DNA of 64,000 nucleotides, from the NCBI GenBank assembly GCA_963931055.1, contig OZ006987.1:1116001-1180000 (forward strand), read 5' to 3'. The stretch is from Coprenecus sp949297365. GTDB lineage: Bacteria > Bacteroidota > Bacteroidia > Bacteroidales > UBA932. The position numbers and the translations under genes are program-made. Positions 8,954-17,884 of this stretch are shown one piece after another; positions within the stretch are counted from its first letter, which is position 1; each line of letters starts with the position of its first letter. A model generated the notes under the pieces. It was not told the DNA's origin and did no database searches. It saw only the letters and a list, made by a program, of their open reading frames with translations.

Positions 8954-9988
8954 CTATTTACCTATTACTATATATACCGGAAGATGGTCGCTGTATCCTC
9001 CGAGGAACGAGTTGCCACTGAACGAGCGCAGGGGATAGTTCTTGTACCTGCCCTTCTGCTGTATCATATAGCTGCGCTTGAATATCCTGCCGTAGAACCC
9101 TTTATTTTCAGAAGGAAGTATATGTAGAGAACCGCTGCCTTCCTCCAGAAGATTGTAGTTGACAATGATATTGTCGAAGAGATTCCACGCATCCTGATAG
9201 CCGAGAGTGCCGTAACCGGCCTTGTAGAGATTCCACATAGGATTGAAATATCCGCCGGGCTGAACCTCCGAAGTCTCCTCCTTCGCTCCCAGAGTCTCCG
9301 AGAGGCTCTTGTTGTAAGGATCGTCATTCATGTCTCCCATAATCACTATCTTGATATCAGGGTACACCGTCTGGAGCGAGTCGGCATAGCGGCGCACTGT
9401 CTCGGCGCAGCCCACCCTCAGATACTCCGAAGCGGCAGAGCCTCCACGGCGGGAAGACCAGTGGTTGACCATGAAACAGAACCGCTCACCCTCTATCGTA
9501 CCGCATACGGCCAGTATGTCACGGGTCTGGAAATCCGGAATCTCGGGTATCACCGGCTGGAAAACGTCGCTCCACTCCAGCTGGAACACGTCCGGACGGA
9601 AGAGCAGGGCCACATCTATGCCCCTGGGTTCGGGCGAGTCATAGTGAACTATCTGATAACGGGCCGGACGCAGAGTCTCCGTCGAGACCAGGTCCTCCAG
9701 CACCCTGCGGTTCTCCACCTCGGAGAGACCGATGACTGCCGGCCAGGTCTTGTTGGAAGCCGCAATCCCGTACAGTACCTTGGAGATATTGGCCAGCTTC
9801 TTGTCGTACTTGGCCTGTGTCCATTCCTTGGGACCGTCGGGAGTGAATTCCTCGTCCCTGGTAGAAGGATCGTCGTAGATGTCGAAGAAGTTCTCGACAT
9901 TGTAGAATGTCACTATATAGCTCTTGTCCTCAGCCCTGAGGGAGAAGACGGCCAGAAGCAACACTGCGGTCAGAATCAATTTCCTCAT
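8954..9988 (-). CDS. Secreted endonuclease/exonuclease/phosphatase (EEP) family protein
   Basis: 344 residues with a signal peptide (MRKLILTAVLLLAVFSLRAED). All EEP catalytic signatures are visible: N in FYNVENFFD, E in IGLSEVENRRVL, NHWSSRRGG, GDMND in IVIMGDMNDDPYN, and SDH in GGYSDHLPVYI. The NVENFFD and NHW..R motifs are those of extracellular DNases of the ExeM/NucH type rather than of exonuclease III. Here the EEP domain is a separate protein instead of being fused to LTD and OB domains, which occur in the next two upstream genes of the operon (17 and 15 bp gaps). Confidence 0.92.
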   Translation of the reverse strand: MRKLILTAVLLLAVFSLRAEDKSYIVTFYNVENFFDIYDDPSTRDEEFTPDGPKEWTQAKYDKKLANISKVLYGIAASNKTWPAVIGLSEVENRRVLEDLVSTETLRPARYQIVHYDSPEPRGIDVALLFRPDVFQLEWSDVFQPVIPEIPDFQTRDILAVCGTIEGERFCFMVNHWSSRRGGSAASEYLRVGCAETVRRYADSLQTVYPDIKIVIMGDMNDDPYNKSLSETLGAKEETSEVQPGGYFNPMWNLYKAGYGTLGYQDAWNLFDNIIVNYNLLEEGSGSLHILPSENKGFYGRIFKRSYMIQQKGRYKNYPLRSFSGNSFLGGYSDHLPVYIVIGK

Positions 9989-10005
9989 CTTATAAGTTTA
10001 ACTGG

Positions 10006-11562
10006 TTAATATCCCCACCGGCTAGGCTCCAGCTGACTCTTCACTGACTCAGCTATTTCCTGGGGCAGGTTGTTGAAAAATGCAAATCCGGTCATTTCCT
10101 CCACCTCGGAGACGGAGCACAGGTCCTCTCTGGAGGGGTTGCTGCGGCCATACTCTTTGTTATCGTAGACAAAGGCTACGGAATAATACACATTCGCAGA
10201 GACATCGTAACTCAACAAGGCTTTGAAATAGCCGTCAGGTACAGCCACCGGGTTCCCTATATTGTCTTCAGTATACCTCCACCGGCCCGGGTCTTCGGAG
10301 TCAAATATCGGACCTGTGACGACATAAAGAGTGTCTATCCATTGCGCACTCAACAGAGCCCTCACCTTGTTTTCCAGATTAGCCCAGATTTCCTGATTGA
10401 ACCTGGAGTTCTGCGCCGTCATGTTGGTATAGTAGAAAGTCTGCCTGTTCATGGATCTGTCACCGGTACGCGAGCCGGACGGTATCTGATGTCCCCGGTC
10501 AAAGCCGCCCTCGGGCCAGCCGTGATTGAGCATCGGTTCGTATTCGTCCGGTATCTTCGGGTCAAAACCCCATGCATCCGTACGCCCGCTGTCGCCAATA
10601 TACTCGTTGCACAGCGGATATGCCACCCAAAGGGCTATCCTGCCTGCCGCATCGTAAAGCATCGAATAGTTGCGTCTTTCACGTCCGCTAAGCTCTGCTG
10701 AATGCGATATGAAAGCCCTGCCCTCCTCGTCTTCCACAGCCGGAAGTTCCAGCCAGCCGAACTGATAAGGGTCGGACTCCAGACCGGGCCATGGTCCCGG
10801 ATCCTCACCTTCCTTATGGGAGATATAGTATGCGGGAGTACTCTGACCGCCTCCCTGAGGCTCGCCATTATACTCCCCTCTGACTGTAGCAAGGGTCAGG
10901 GTATCTCCTTCCTTGAGCCCGAGGGACGAGAACGACTTGTCGTTGCCGCTCAGGGGCCCTTCGGCCGTCAGACCGTAGATATACGCCTGGCCTGTCTCAT
11001 CCTTTACAGTCAGATTGCCGTATACATCGCTTTCTATATCTGTTATGGTTCCGGTCAGCTTATACCACACCGTATCACAGGGCTCGGCCTTAAGGAACTC
11101 ATCTATCGTTGCGGTGATGAGTCCCTCTATATCCGGATCAGGGTCCGGGTCAGGATCGGGATCTTCACCGCCTGAAGCATTCGGATCTCCGGTCTGAACA
11201 AGTGTTACCGTTATCCGTTCTCCGTCCGAAAAACTGACATTCACGGCTACCTCCCTGTCCTGGCTGCTCCCGTTTTCCGAGTAGGTCAGCATCACGCTGT
11301 TGGTGCTGCCGCTGCCTGACTCGGGAGAGACCTTGGCCCAATCCGCATCAGTGCCTTCATAACTGAGCGTTATACTCCAGTCCTCTGACGACTCTATCGC
11401 CACGAACTGCCCCGTATGATCATACGCGACAGTATCCCTGGACAGCACTACAAGATTATCCTTCCCGGCCTCACGCCCCTCGTCCGTACATGAAGACAGT
11501 AATACTGCCGGCATCGCTGCCAGCAGTATCACAATCCTCAAAACTATATGCTTACAACTCAT
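10006..11562 (-). CDS. BACON/OB-fold/NUC1 DNA-RNA non-specific endonuclease lipoprotein
   Basis: 518 residues. Lipoprotein signal (VLLSSCTDEG). A BACON-like Ig domain (about 30-125: FVAIESSEDWSITLSYEG ... VTLVQTGDPN) is followed by an acidic linker of repeated D-P (133-143), an OB-fold domain (about 148-250) and a C-terminal NUC1 nuclease (about 285-515). The nuclease motif FDRGHQIPS supplies the general-base His, and FNQEIWANLENKVR supplies the metal-ligand Asn region. Such enzymes cut single- and double-stranded DNA and RNA with Mg2+. Lipidation and the missing retention cues suggest a surface enzyme feeding the TonB receptor encoded by the same operon. Confidence 0.93.
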   Translation of the reverse strand: MSCKHIVLRIVILLAAMPAVLLSSCTDEGREAGKDNLVVLSRDTVAYDHTGQFVAIESSEDWSITLSYEGTDADWAKVSPESGSGSTNSVMLTYSENGSSQDREVAVNVSFSDGERITVTLVQTGDPNASGGEDPDPDPDPDPDIEGLITATIDEFLKAEPCDTVWYKLTGTITDIESDVYGNLTVKDETGQAYIYGLTAEGPLSGNDKSFSSLGLKEGDTLTLATVRGEYNGEPQGGGQSTPAYYISHKEGEDPGPWPGLESDPYQFGWLELPAVEDEEGRAFISHSAELSGRERRNYSMLYDAAGRIALWVAYPLCNEYIGDSGRTDAWGFDPKIPDEYEPMLNHGWPEGGFDRGHQIPSGSRTGDRSMNRQTFYYTNMTAQNSRFNQEIWANLENKVRALLSAQWIDTLYVVTGPIFDSEDPGRWRYTEDNIGNPVAVPDGYFKALLSYDVSANVYYSVAFVYDNKEYGRSNPSREDLCSVSEVEEMTGFAFFNNLPQEIAESVKSQLEPSRWGY

Positions 11563-11577
11563 CCGTCAGACAGTTAT

Positions 11578-13995
11578 TTAGAATGAGCCCAGGCCTGAGA
11601 CATCATCTTTTGATGATTGCTCCCATTCATCAATATTAAATTCCGTAGTGGGTGCCGTAACGGTCGTTTTACGCCTAAATGTTTTATCTTTGCCCCATTC
11701 TATCTTTTCTCCTATATATCCAACTACATCTGCATTTTCACCATTGCATGTCAATACTATGGCGTCATCTCCATTGAAATTTACAGCAAGATTAAGTTCC
11801 GATTCAACTCCTGCAGGCAAAGCCAGTGCTGCATCTTCCCCATTATAAACTTTAACGGCACCCGGTTCAAGAGTCCCTTTTAAAGCGACAGTCGTCTGAG
11901 GAGATGTATTCCCATTGGAGTATAAAACGAGAGAATACGATGCAAGGTCTACTGTTTTATCAGAAATATTTGCAATCTCTATGTACTTATTAAAACTACT
12001 GCCCTCAACATATTCAGATATTATAAGAGCAGTAGGGTCTCCTTCAGGGACATCCGGTGTCTCTCCTTCCTCGTGCGAGATATAATATGCAGGTCCGCCT
12101 ACCTGAGCCTTGCCGTTATACTCATCTCTGGTACCAACCAGCGTCACGATATCTCCCTCCTTGAGTCCGAGTTCCGGGAAAGACTGGTCATTACTGCTTA
12201 CTTTCTCCTTTGTCAGACCATAAACCAGAACAGAACCGGTCCCGTCTACAAGAGTGAAGTTTCCGTACGACGTGTTGTAAAGGTCAGTTATCTCGCCGGT
12301 AAGCTGATACCAGACACTGCCACTTACTGATGCTTTAAGAAACTCATCAACTGATACTTTCTTAATCGTAGGATCATCCGGCTCGTCACCGCCGCCCTGA
12401 TTTTCTCCACTGCCGAATGCCACATCGTCAATGCGGTAGGTGTTGCTCTTGCCCGTATAGCGCAGCGCAATGCAAAGCGCGCTCTCTGAGGCATAGTCTG
12501 AAAGATCTATGGTCTCTTCTATCCACTGGTTACGCTCAGCGCCCTCAGGGAAAGTAACATCCTTCACTACTGTCCATTTAGCCGACATAAAGTCGCCTGC
12601 GAAGTCTGTAGAGACCACTACCTCCATCTTGGAATCATCACCGCCCTCATCGAGATGATAAAGAGCCTTACGGAATGAGAATGTCTTGGGATCGGCCTTG
12701 GTCATATCAGCCCTCGGCGGCAGAGCAAATGCAATCACCTCATCAATAGATGCATTATAAGGAGCCACCTGAATATACTTATCACTATTGTATGTACCTG
12801 TCTTGAATCCGTCATTGATATTAGTGCCCGCATTGCTGTAGAACAGCCAATTATCATTGACATACTGCTGATTTTCAGAAGAGATTGAGGAAAAATCATC
12901 GGAGAAAGAAGCCAAAGGGCCTACTCCCTTCCATGTATTGTAGTCTCCTACTATACCGCCTTCCGATACACTGCCCTCAAAGCGTTCTCCTGTAAGACCG
13001 GCATAGTCTTCAGTTGACGAAAGCATTATCTGGGCTGTCTCGTAATAGCACTGGGCAATACCTTTCAAAGTACCGCTGCCCCCAGGCACCTCTATCTTTC
13101 CAAGTGCGTCAGCATGGTAGGATGTACGTACTTCAAATCTCTCACCGGTCTCGGCCTCAAAATTTATGGATGTATTCTGGTCATTCATCATCCATGTCTT
13201 GCCAAGGTCACTCTCCACCACCTGAACATTCTCCACAGCCACATACTGGGACTCATAATCTCCCGTAAGAAGCTGAGCGGCCGAGATCACCTTTGCTTCA
13301 GGCATGGCGTTCTGACGTATCTCAGTCACATTCTCCAGAGGGACATTGTTGAGCTGCAGAAGTCCACTGAACTGCTCAAGAGACATATTCTGAACATTAA
13401 CTTCTACGACATCACCGCGCTTGAACTCTGCATAGTCTTTAGTAAGACGGATCATAATACCGGCTGATTCGTCCTGAATAACAACGTTTTTCATTGATGT
13501 CGCGTTATTGAGGTCAACATTGCTGATGACAGTACCGCAGACAGTCCATGCCTCGGTAACAGTCACCGTCTCCTGTTCCCCGGTGTAAAGTGCCCTGACA
13601 TCGGCTATTGGGGTGTACTCTTTCTGTATCTCACCTGTCTGGAAGACATATACAGTGGCATTCACGGCACCTCCGTCAAATGAGATAGTAGCATGCCTGT
13701 CCTCCTTGGCATTGGGCAGAGCGGAGATTATCACGCTTACAGAATCCTTGGAAGGCGCGCCTTCTTCCGGGCTGACTGTGAGCCATTCTCTGGCAGCACT
13801 GTCCAACTGGGCTGTCCAGTCACGTGTAGAATAGAGAGAAATGGTGTACTGCCCACCTTCTTTGGAAAAATCCACAGACTCGGTGCTGACACCCATTTCG
13901 GGCATACCGAAATCCTGGTTTTCGTTCTTTTTGCAGGATGCGATTGCAGCCAGAATCATGACTGCGCCTGCCAGTTTAACTAAAAATTTTAACAT
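11578..13995 (-). CDS. Multidomain surface lipoprotein: BACON, DUF5689, choice-of-anchor, OB-fold, lamin-tail
   Basis: 805 residues, lipoprotein (AAIASCKKN). Domains in order: BACON (about 35-125, ending TVYVFQTGEI), DUF5689/OB (about 130-310), a choice-of-anchor-like jelly roll (about 345-530: FSDDFSSISSENQQYVNDNW ... YRIDDVAFGSG), a second OB domain (about 545-650) nearly superimposable on the OB domain of the next gene, and a C-terminal lamin-tail domain (about 660-770: ALIISEYVEGSSFNKYIEIAN). LTD plus OB is the accessory set of ExeM-type extracellular nucleases, but no nuclease domain is present. It is first in the operon, so it may capture DNA for the nucleases that follow. Confidence 0.9.
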   Translation of the reverse strand: MLKFLVKLAGAVMILAAIASCKKNENQDFGMPEMGVSTESVDFSKEGGQYTISLYSTRDWTAQLDSAAREWLTVSPEEGAPSKDSVSVIISALPNAKEDRHATISFDGGAVNATVYVFQTGEIQKEYTPIADVRALYTGEQETVTVTEAWTVCGTVISNVDLNNATSMKNVVIQDESAGIMIRLTKDYAEFKRGDVVEVNVQNMSLEQFSGLLQLNNVPLENVTEIRQNAMPEAKVISAAQLLTGDYESQYVAVENVQVVESDLGKTWMMNDQNTSINFEAETGERFEVRTSYHADALGKIEVPGGSGTLKGIAQCYYETAQIMLSSTEDYAGLTGERFEGSVSEGGIVGDYNTWKGVGPLASFSDDFSSISSENQQYVNDNWLFYSNAGTNINDGFKTGTYNSDKYIQVAPYNASIDEVIAFALPPRADMTKADPKTFSFRKALYHLDEGGDDSKMEVVVSTDFAGDFMSAKWTVVKDVTFPEGAERNQWIEETIDLSDYASESALCIALRYTGKSNTYRIDDVAFGSGENQGGGDEPDDPTIKKVSVDEFLKASVSGSVWYQLTGEITDLYNTSYGNFTLVDGTGSVLVYGLTKEKVSSNDQSFPELGLKEGDIVTLVGTRDEYNGKAQVGGPAYYISHEEGETPDVPEGDPTALIISEYVEGSSFNKYIEIANISDKTVDLASYSLVLYSNGNTSPQTTVALKGTLEPGAVKVYNGEDAALALPAGVESELNLAVNFNGDDAIVLTCNGENADVVGYIGEKIEWGKDKTFRRKTTVTAPTTEFNIDEWEQSSKDDVSGLGSF

Positions 13996-14047
13996 ACCTG
14001 AAATTTTTATAAAAGATTATACTTTACGTTCTTTTACCTTTTTGGCG

Positions 14048-14055
14048 CAAATATA
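14048..14055 (-). promoter_or_regulatory. -7 box for the nuclease/TonB operon
   Basis: TATATTTG on the minus strand (full match to TAnnTTTG), 53 bp upstream of the start at 13995. I see no good -33 TTTG at the usual 19-21 bp, so the promoter may need an activator. Confidence 0.45.
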
Positions 14056-14175
14056 TAACTTTTTACAAATACATAATTTTAAATTTTCGTTACAATCTTT
14101 TTTATGTCGGATTTTTCCTATCCATCAGTGCCTTTATCCATGCTTTCCATTCAAGTCCAGAACCATACCCGCGAC

Positions 14176-14247
14176 ACCTGTCCTGTGCTCCCATAGAAGC
14201 AACTCAATGTCCATTAAGCATATACCAAAGACAGTCCGAGGACAGGT
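14176..14247. repeat. CCTRTCCT hairpin repeat, copy 1
   Basis: ACCTGTCCT (from 14176) pairs with AGGACAGGT (14239-14247). The upstream flank (tttccattcaag...ccatacccg) matches the flank of copy 2 at 26205. Arms differ from copy 2 by a compensated G:C to A:T exchange. Confidence 0.6.
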
Positions 14248-14262
14248 CTCCGCAGCCGACTG

Positions 14263-14335
14263 GACATCCGACGTTGCTTCAATGCCCGGTCAATCAGGCG
14301 GTTGCAACACAACTAAAAAGCAACGTGAAGATGTC
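14263..14335. repeat. Large imperfect palindrome (cruciform)
   Basis: GACATC (14263-14268) and ACGTTGCTT (14271-14279) pair with AAGCAACGT (14318-14326) and GATGTC (14330-14335), giving a 15-bp interrupted stem. No T-tract follows, so it is not an ordinary terminator. Confidence 0.6.
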
Positions 14336-14476
14336 GGAAGGATTAGACCGGAAGAATGGGGCTGAGAGATGGGCCGGGCGGTCGTTCTTGGCTGCTTGAT
14401 ACCGGAAGCCTTATGTTGCACCGGCGGGATTGCGACCTGACCATTGGCCGCGAGCATCCAGCGGCTCTCAACCTGA

Positions 14477-14634
14477 CCCATAAGGCACCGGCATCAATCA
14501 TAACAGACTGTCAATCAGTTACTATTGAATATAACGGTTGCGGTATGGTCTGTTTTTTCAGGCCATAGGGCACCTACGTTAGAGAAATATACCTGGGAAT
14601 CAGAGTCTTAATAAGCCAGACGGTGCTTCATGGG
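14477..14634. repeat. 158-bp palindromic element, copy A
   Basis: Terminal inverted repeats CCCATAAGGCACC (14477-14489) and GGTGCTTCATGGG (14622-14634), with a central hairpin TATGGTCTG-T6-CAGGCCATA at 14544-14567, 67 bp from the left end. Copies B (36192) and C (47584) have the same length and the same centre offset. Confidence 0.8.
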
Positions 14635-14791
14635 TGATCCTCACGCTGTGCGAATGCAGTGGATGGCAGCGACAGGCATCGGTGTTTCAAAAACAGCAAT
14701 CCGGCCCGGGCTTGTCTTAGACAGATGAAGTCCGCCACGGAGCGGCAATCTGGGATTGGGGGATTCTTTGCGGATAGTCATTTTTTATTTT

Positions 14792-14822
14792 TTTGCCTTA
14801 TTGGGAATTTATCATATCTTTG
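14792..14822 (+). promoter_or_regulatory. Promoter of the SPFH gene
   Basis: TTTG (14792-14795), 19-bp spacer, TATCTTTG (14815-14822): a full match to the Bacteroidota housekeeping promoter, 27 bp before the ATG at 14850. Confidence 0.7.
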
Positions 14823-14849
14823 TGATATCATTTTAATATCATATAAGCC

Positions 14850-15818
14850 ATGAAAACTCATTCCGACTCCAAGATTACAAAGGACACTCCCTTCCAGGGA
14901 CATGCATGCAACGGATTTCTGATGATCTTTATCAGCATCCTCCTGATTGCCGCCGGCATCGCTTTCGTCCACATCGCAGAGACCTATGAAAACGCTATCG
15001 GCAGTGCTGTTTACAGCATTCTCTGCACAACCGCCATTCTCCTCTTCATCATTTCTCCTATACTCCTTATAGGTCTCATGATCCTTGAGCCGAACCAGGC
15101 CAGGGCCATGGTATTCTTCGGCAAATACCGCGGCACCTTCACCCGCACCGGCTTCTTCTGGGTCAATCCCTTCTACTCCAAGAAGAAAGTCTCGCTCCGA
15201 GCCCGCAACATCAACGTGGACCCCATCAAGGTCAATGACCGCAACGGCAATCCCATCCTCGTAGGTCTCATCCTCGTCTGGAAGGTCGAGGACGTCTACA
15301 AGGCCATCTTCGAGATAGACACTCAGAACATCGCCATCAACAAAGAAGGCATAATGACAGCCCTCGAGTCCTTCGTCCGCGTACAGAGCGACGCGGCCCT
15401 GCGCCAGGTGGCCGGCAACTACGCCTACGACAACCTCGGCATAGAGCAGGCCGACACCATTACCCTGCGCAGCGGAGGCGATACCATCAACAGCGAGCTG
15501 GTCGAGAAACTCAACGAGCGTCTGGAAATGGCCGGCATCTCGGTACTAGAGGCCCGCATCAACTACCTCGCCTACGCACCCGAGATCGCCGCAGTCATGC
15601 TGCGCCGCCAGCAGGCAGAAGCCATCATCTCCGCCCGCGAGAAGATAGTCGAGGGAGCCGTATCCATGGTGCAGATGGCCCTCAAGGAGATAGACGACAA
15701 GGATATCGTAGAGCTGGACGAGGCCAAGAAGGCCGCCATGGTCAGCAACCTGCTCGTGGTCCTCTGCGCCGACGAGTCCGCCCAGCCTGTACTCAACACC
15801 GGCTCGCTGTATCAGTAA
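14850..15818 (+). CDS. SPFH/band-7 domain membrane protein
   Basis: 322 residues. Two hydrophobic segments near residues 24-45 and 57-76 precede an SPFH domain (about 80-250; PNQARAMVFFGKYRGTFTRT, VGLILVWKVEDVYKAIFEID) and a helical tail rich in Ala/Glu (about 255-300, ISAREKIVEGAVSMVQMALK) that likely oligomerises. SPFH proteins (stomatin, prohibitin, flotillin) form ring assemblies in membranes. It is followed 47 bp later by an Arc-like small protein, a pairing common in many bacterial genomes, so the two probably form a unit. A strong promoter lies upstream. Confidence 0.92.
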   Translation: MKTHSDSKITKDTPFQGHACNGFLMIFISILLIAAGIAFVHIAETYENAIGSAVYSILCTTAILLFIISPILLIGLMILEPNQARAMVFFGKYRGTFTRTGFFWVNPFYSKKKVSLRARNINVDPIKVNDRNGNPILVGLILVWKVEDVYKAIFEIDTQNIAINKEGIMTALESFVRVQSDAALRQVAGNYAYDNLGIEQADTITLRSGGDTINSELVEKLNERLEMAGISVLEARINYLAYAPEIAAVMLRRQQAEAIISAREKIVEGAVSMVQMALKEIDDKDIVELDEAKKAAMVSNLLVVLCADESAQPVLNTGSLYQ

Positions 15819-15865
15819 CATCGTCAGTCCTGAAAGCCGTTTCTAAACAAAAGCAAGACAGGAAG

Positions 15866-16042
15866 ATGGCCAAAGAGCAGTCAAAAAATAAAAGTTTTGT
15901 TCTCCGCATAGACACAGCCACGATGGAGGCGCTGGAGAAATGGGCCGCTGATGAGTTCCGATCCATCAACGGCCAGCTCCAGTGGCTCATCGATGACGCC
16001 CTTCGCCGTGCCGGCCGCCTCCCCGCCAAAAAGCCACAGTAG
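15866..16042 (+). CDS. Arc-family ribbon-helix-helix protein
   Basis: 58 residues. SFVLRIDTATMEALEKWAAD followed by FRSINGQLQWLIDDALRRAG is the ribbon-helix-helix pattern of Arc-like DNA-binding proteins: a beta strand of alternating residues, then two helices. Such proteins are often encoded immediately after SPFH genes, as here. Being a dimeric DNA binder, it may regulate the SPFH gene, though I see no clear operator. Confidence 0.85.
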   Translation: MAKEQSKNKSFVLRIDTATMEALEKWAADEFRSINGQLQWLIDDALRRAGRLPAKKPQ

Positions 16043-16107
16043 ACCAACGCAATGAGGCATATTATGACGTACTTGATTGACAACACTGACTTAAAAAGCA
16101 TGAAACA

Positions 16108-16302
16108 ATGAGCATACTGAATTATAAAGGATATACCGGCAGCGTAGAATTCAGTCAGGAGGACAACTGCCTTTATGGAAAGTTTCTCCGTATGCCGTCA
16201 GACCTTCATAGCAGAGTCGCAGCCACCGCAGCAGGACTCGGAATGACTATAAACGGCTTTATCAACACCGCTATACTGGACGAATTAAGCAAATACCAAT
16301 AA
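16108..16302 (+). CDS. Shortened HicB-like protein (internal deletion)
   Basis: 64 residues. The first ~28 (MSILNYKGYTGSVEFSQEDNCLYGK) match the start of the HicB antitoxin fold. The remainder (MPSDLHSRVAATAAGLGMTINGFINTAI) is the C-terminal ribbon-helix-helix of full-length HicB. The roughly 45 residues that normally connect them (the rest of the RNase-H-like fold) are missing, in frame. No hicA toxin is adjacent. Either a compact DNA-binding relic or a degenerate antitoxin. The reading frame is open and the ends are well conserved, so I call it a real small gene. Confidence 0.75.
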   Translation: MSILNYKGYTGSVEFSQEDNCLYGKFLRMPSDLHSRVAATAAGLGMTINGFINTAILDELSKYQ

Positions 16303-16376
16303 ACGCGGTGACAGAAACGAAAAGATGGTGCATCGTACATTCCGACACACCATCTCCCCATTAAGGTTCAGACAGT

Positions 16377-17873
16377 TTACAATATTGCCGTATTTCTATA
16401 ATACGAAGTCCGCGCAGAAGTATGCCGAATAGCCACCTCATTTGCCTCGTTCTGTTCTGAATTGTCCGGCAATTCCAGTATCTTTCCTTCTGCCACATCC
16501 TTACGCACCAGATAGTACATACCCATAGGTTCGGCATGCATTCCGTCCAACAACTCAACGTCTCCTTCAGAAGACTCTCCATAGGGCCACAATGCCATCA
16601 TGAAAAAGCCCTCTCCTCCCATATCAGAATAGTCATTCCCGACGATTTTGATCACTGTACGGTTCATATTGGCGATATAGCCCCTGAATCCTACGGCTAT
16701 TGATGGTACAGTCTCCGCCCAGTAAACACTGTAGGGATAGTAGTATGATACATACTGCCCGTCAACATCACCCTGAAACAGGAACCACGAAGTATAACTC
16801 CATTCCGTCCCGTCCTCTTCCGTGATATACTGCGGAAAAGAGACAGTGAACGAATTGTAACCATTTCCATCATCTGTAAGTTCCATCATCAACGGACTGG
16901 ATAAAAACCTGTTACGCTCACCACCCCAGCCCTTCAACTCCAGTATGCCATCTGAGGGAGATGTCACAGTCACCGAAAACGTCTCACCACTGTCCTGCCC
17001 GATTGAGCCGTTTTCCGAAATAATGGTTCCGGACGTAGTGAGTATCCAGTCTCCAACATAGTCTTCCGGAACAGCCTCATGCTGTATATAGCTGTCTACT
17101 GACTCGGCCCAGAACTGATGACTGTGAAACAACCGTGGATACAAGGTGATGCCCGACATTGTCAGACCTACCGGTACCGCCGTGAACAAAAAGTTTCCGT
17201 AACCGTTAAAATGAAATGTAAGAGACTGAGCCCGACCTTTCATTATAAGACCAGCATCCAAAAGTTCATCCCAACCGGCACCCATCTCCTCATAATACCG
17301 AATGTCATCCTGTACCCATACCAACGCGTCATCCACACTCTCCAGGGGCACTGCACTCACCCAGTAATATACATTCTCGTCCGACGGCGCAACTGAAGCA
17401 AAGGGGTAGACATATCCGCTATCCTCATACTTTTCCATAGGGACAACAGCCCATTCATCCCCCATATCCGAAGTCACAACTGTTGTATCAGACCAGTTGT
17501 CTGATGTCTTTCCATCAGAACGCGCTGAGATCCTTACATGATACTCTGTGAACGGCAGAAGATAGTCCAGTACAAATGACGTGTCCTCGGTATTTTCAAT
17601 TACGACTGCAGATTTTTCCCCGGCCGATGTAAAACTCACTTCATACCTATACTCATCAGCACCATTCACACTACCCCACACCGCTTTAAATGATGATGCC
17701 GCCACATCCTCAATCCTGACCGACGGAGCAGCAAGTTCCGCATCATCTGAGATTACTGTTGTATCAGAGCCCGGCACATCCGGTCCCGGGAGCTTTTCTG
17801 GTTCTGATTTTGAACAAGAAACGGCTGTCACGCCCATGACTGCACAAAGAGCCATTAACAATCCTGCTTTCAT
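16377..17873 (-). CDS. Fibronectin type III-domain lipoprotein
   Basis: About 498 residues from Met at 17873 (MKAGLLMALCAVMGVTAVSC), a clear lipoprotein signal; a Met at 17897 would overlap the upstream gene and put extra residues before the signal. An FN3-like domain occupies about 45-140 (APSVRIEDVAASSFKAVWGS ... YHVRISARSDGKT). The C-terminal ~330 residues are beta-rich with many aromatic residues and are not recognised. Third gene of a minus-strand lipoprotein operon (18592-20655, 17885-18592, this gene), 11 bp after the second. Probably surface or periplasmic; ligand unknown. Confidence 0.82.
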   Translation of the reverse strand: MKAGLLMALCAVMGVTAVSCSKSEPEKLPGPDVPGSDTTVISDDAELAAPSVRIEDVAASSFKAVWGSVNGADEYRYEVSFTSAGEKSAVVIENTEDTSFVLDYLLPFTEYHVRISARSDGKTSDNWSDTTVVTSDMGDEWAVVPMEKYEDSGYVYPFASVAPSDENVYYWVSAVPLESVDDALVWVQDDIRYYEEMGAGWDELLDAGLIMKGRAQSLTFHFNGYGNFLFTAVPVGLTMSGITLYPRLFHSHQFWAESVDSYIQHEAVPEDYVGDWILTTSGTIISENGSIGQDSGETFSVTVTSPSDGILELKGWGGERNRFLSSPLMMELTDDGNGYNSFTVSFPQYITEEDGTEWSYTSWFLFQGDVDGQYVSYYYPYSVYWAETVPSIAVGFRGYIANMNRTVIKIVGNDYSDMGGEGFFMMALWPYGESSEGDVELLDGMHAEPMGMYYLVRKDVAEGKILELPDNSEQNEANEVAIRHTSARTSYYRNTAIL

Positions 17874-17884
17874 AATATAACTTC

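Larger units (their letters stand above)
13996..14849. other. Long intergenic region made of palindromic repeats
   Basis: 854 bp with no convincing gene. From left to right it holds the promoter of the nuclease operon, a CCTRTCCT hairpin (14176-14247), a large cruciform (14263-14335), a 158-bp palindromic element (14477-14634) and the promoter of the SPFH gene. Short open frames across it show no protein-like composition. Confidence 0.7.

Noticed and set aside
14544..14567. Hairpin with T6 as a terminator
   Set aside because: The T residues form the loop, not the tail, and the same structure recurs as the centre of a 158-bp repeat far from gene ends.
13996..14849. tRNA or other standard RNA gene in the long gaps
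   Set aside because: I looked for T-arm and acceptor patterns here and in the other large gaps and found none that fold as a tRNA.
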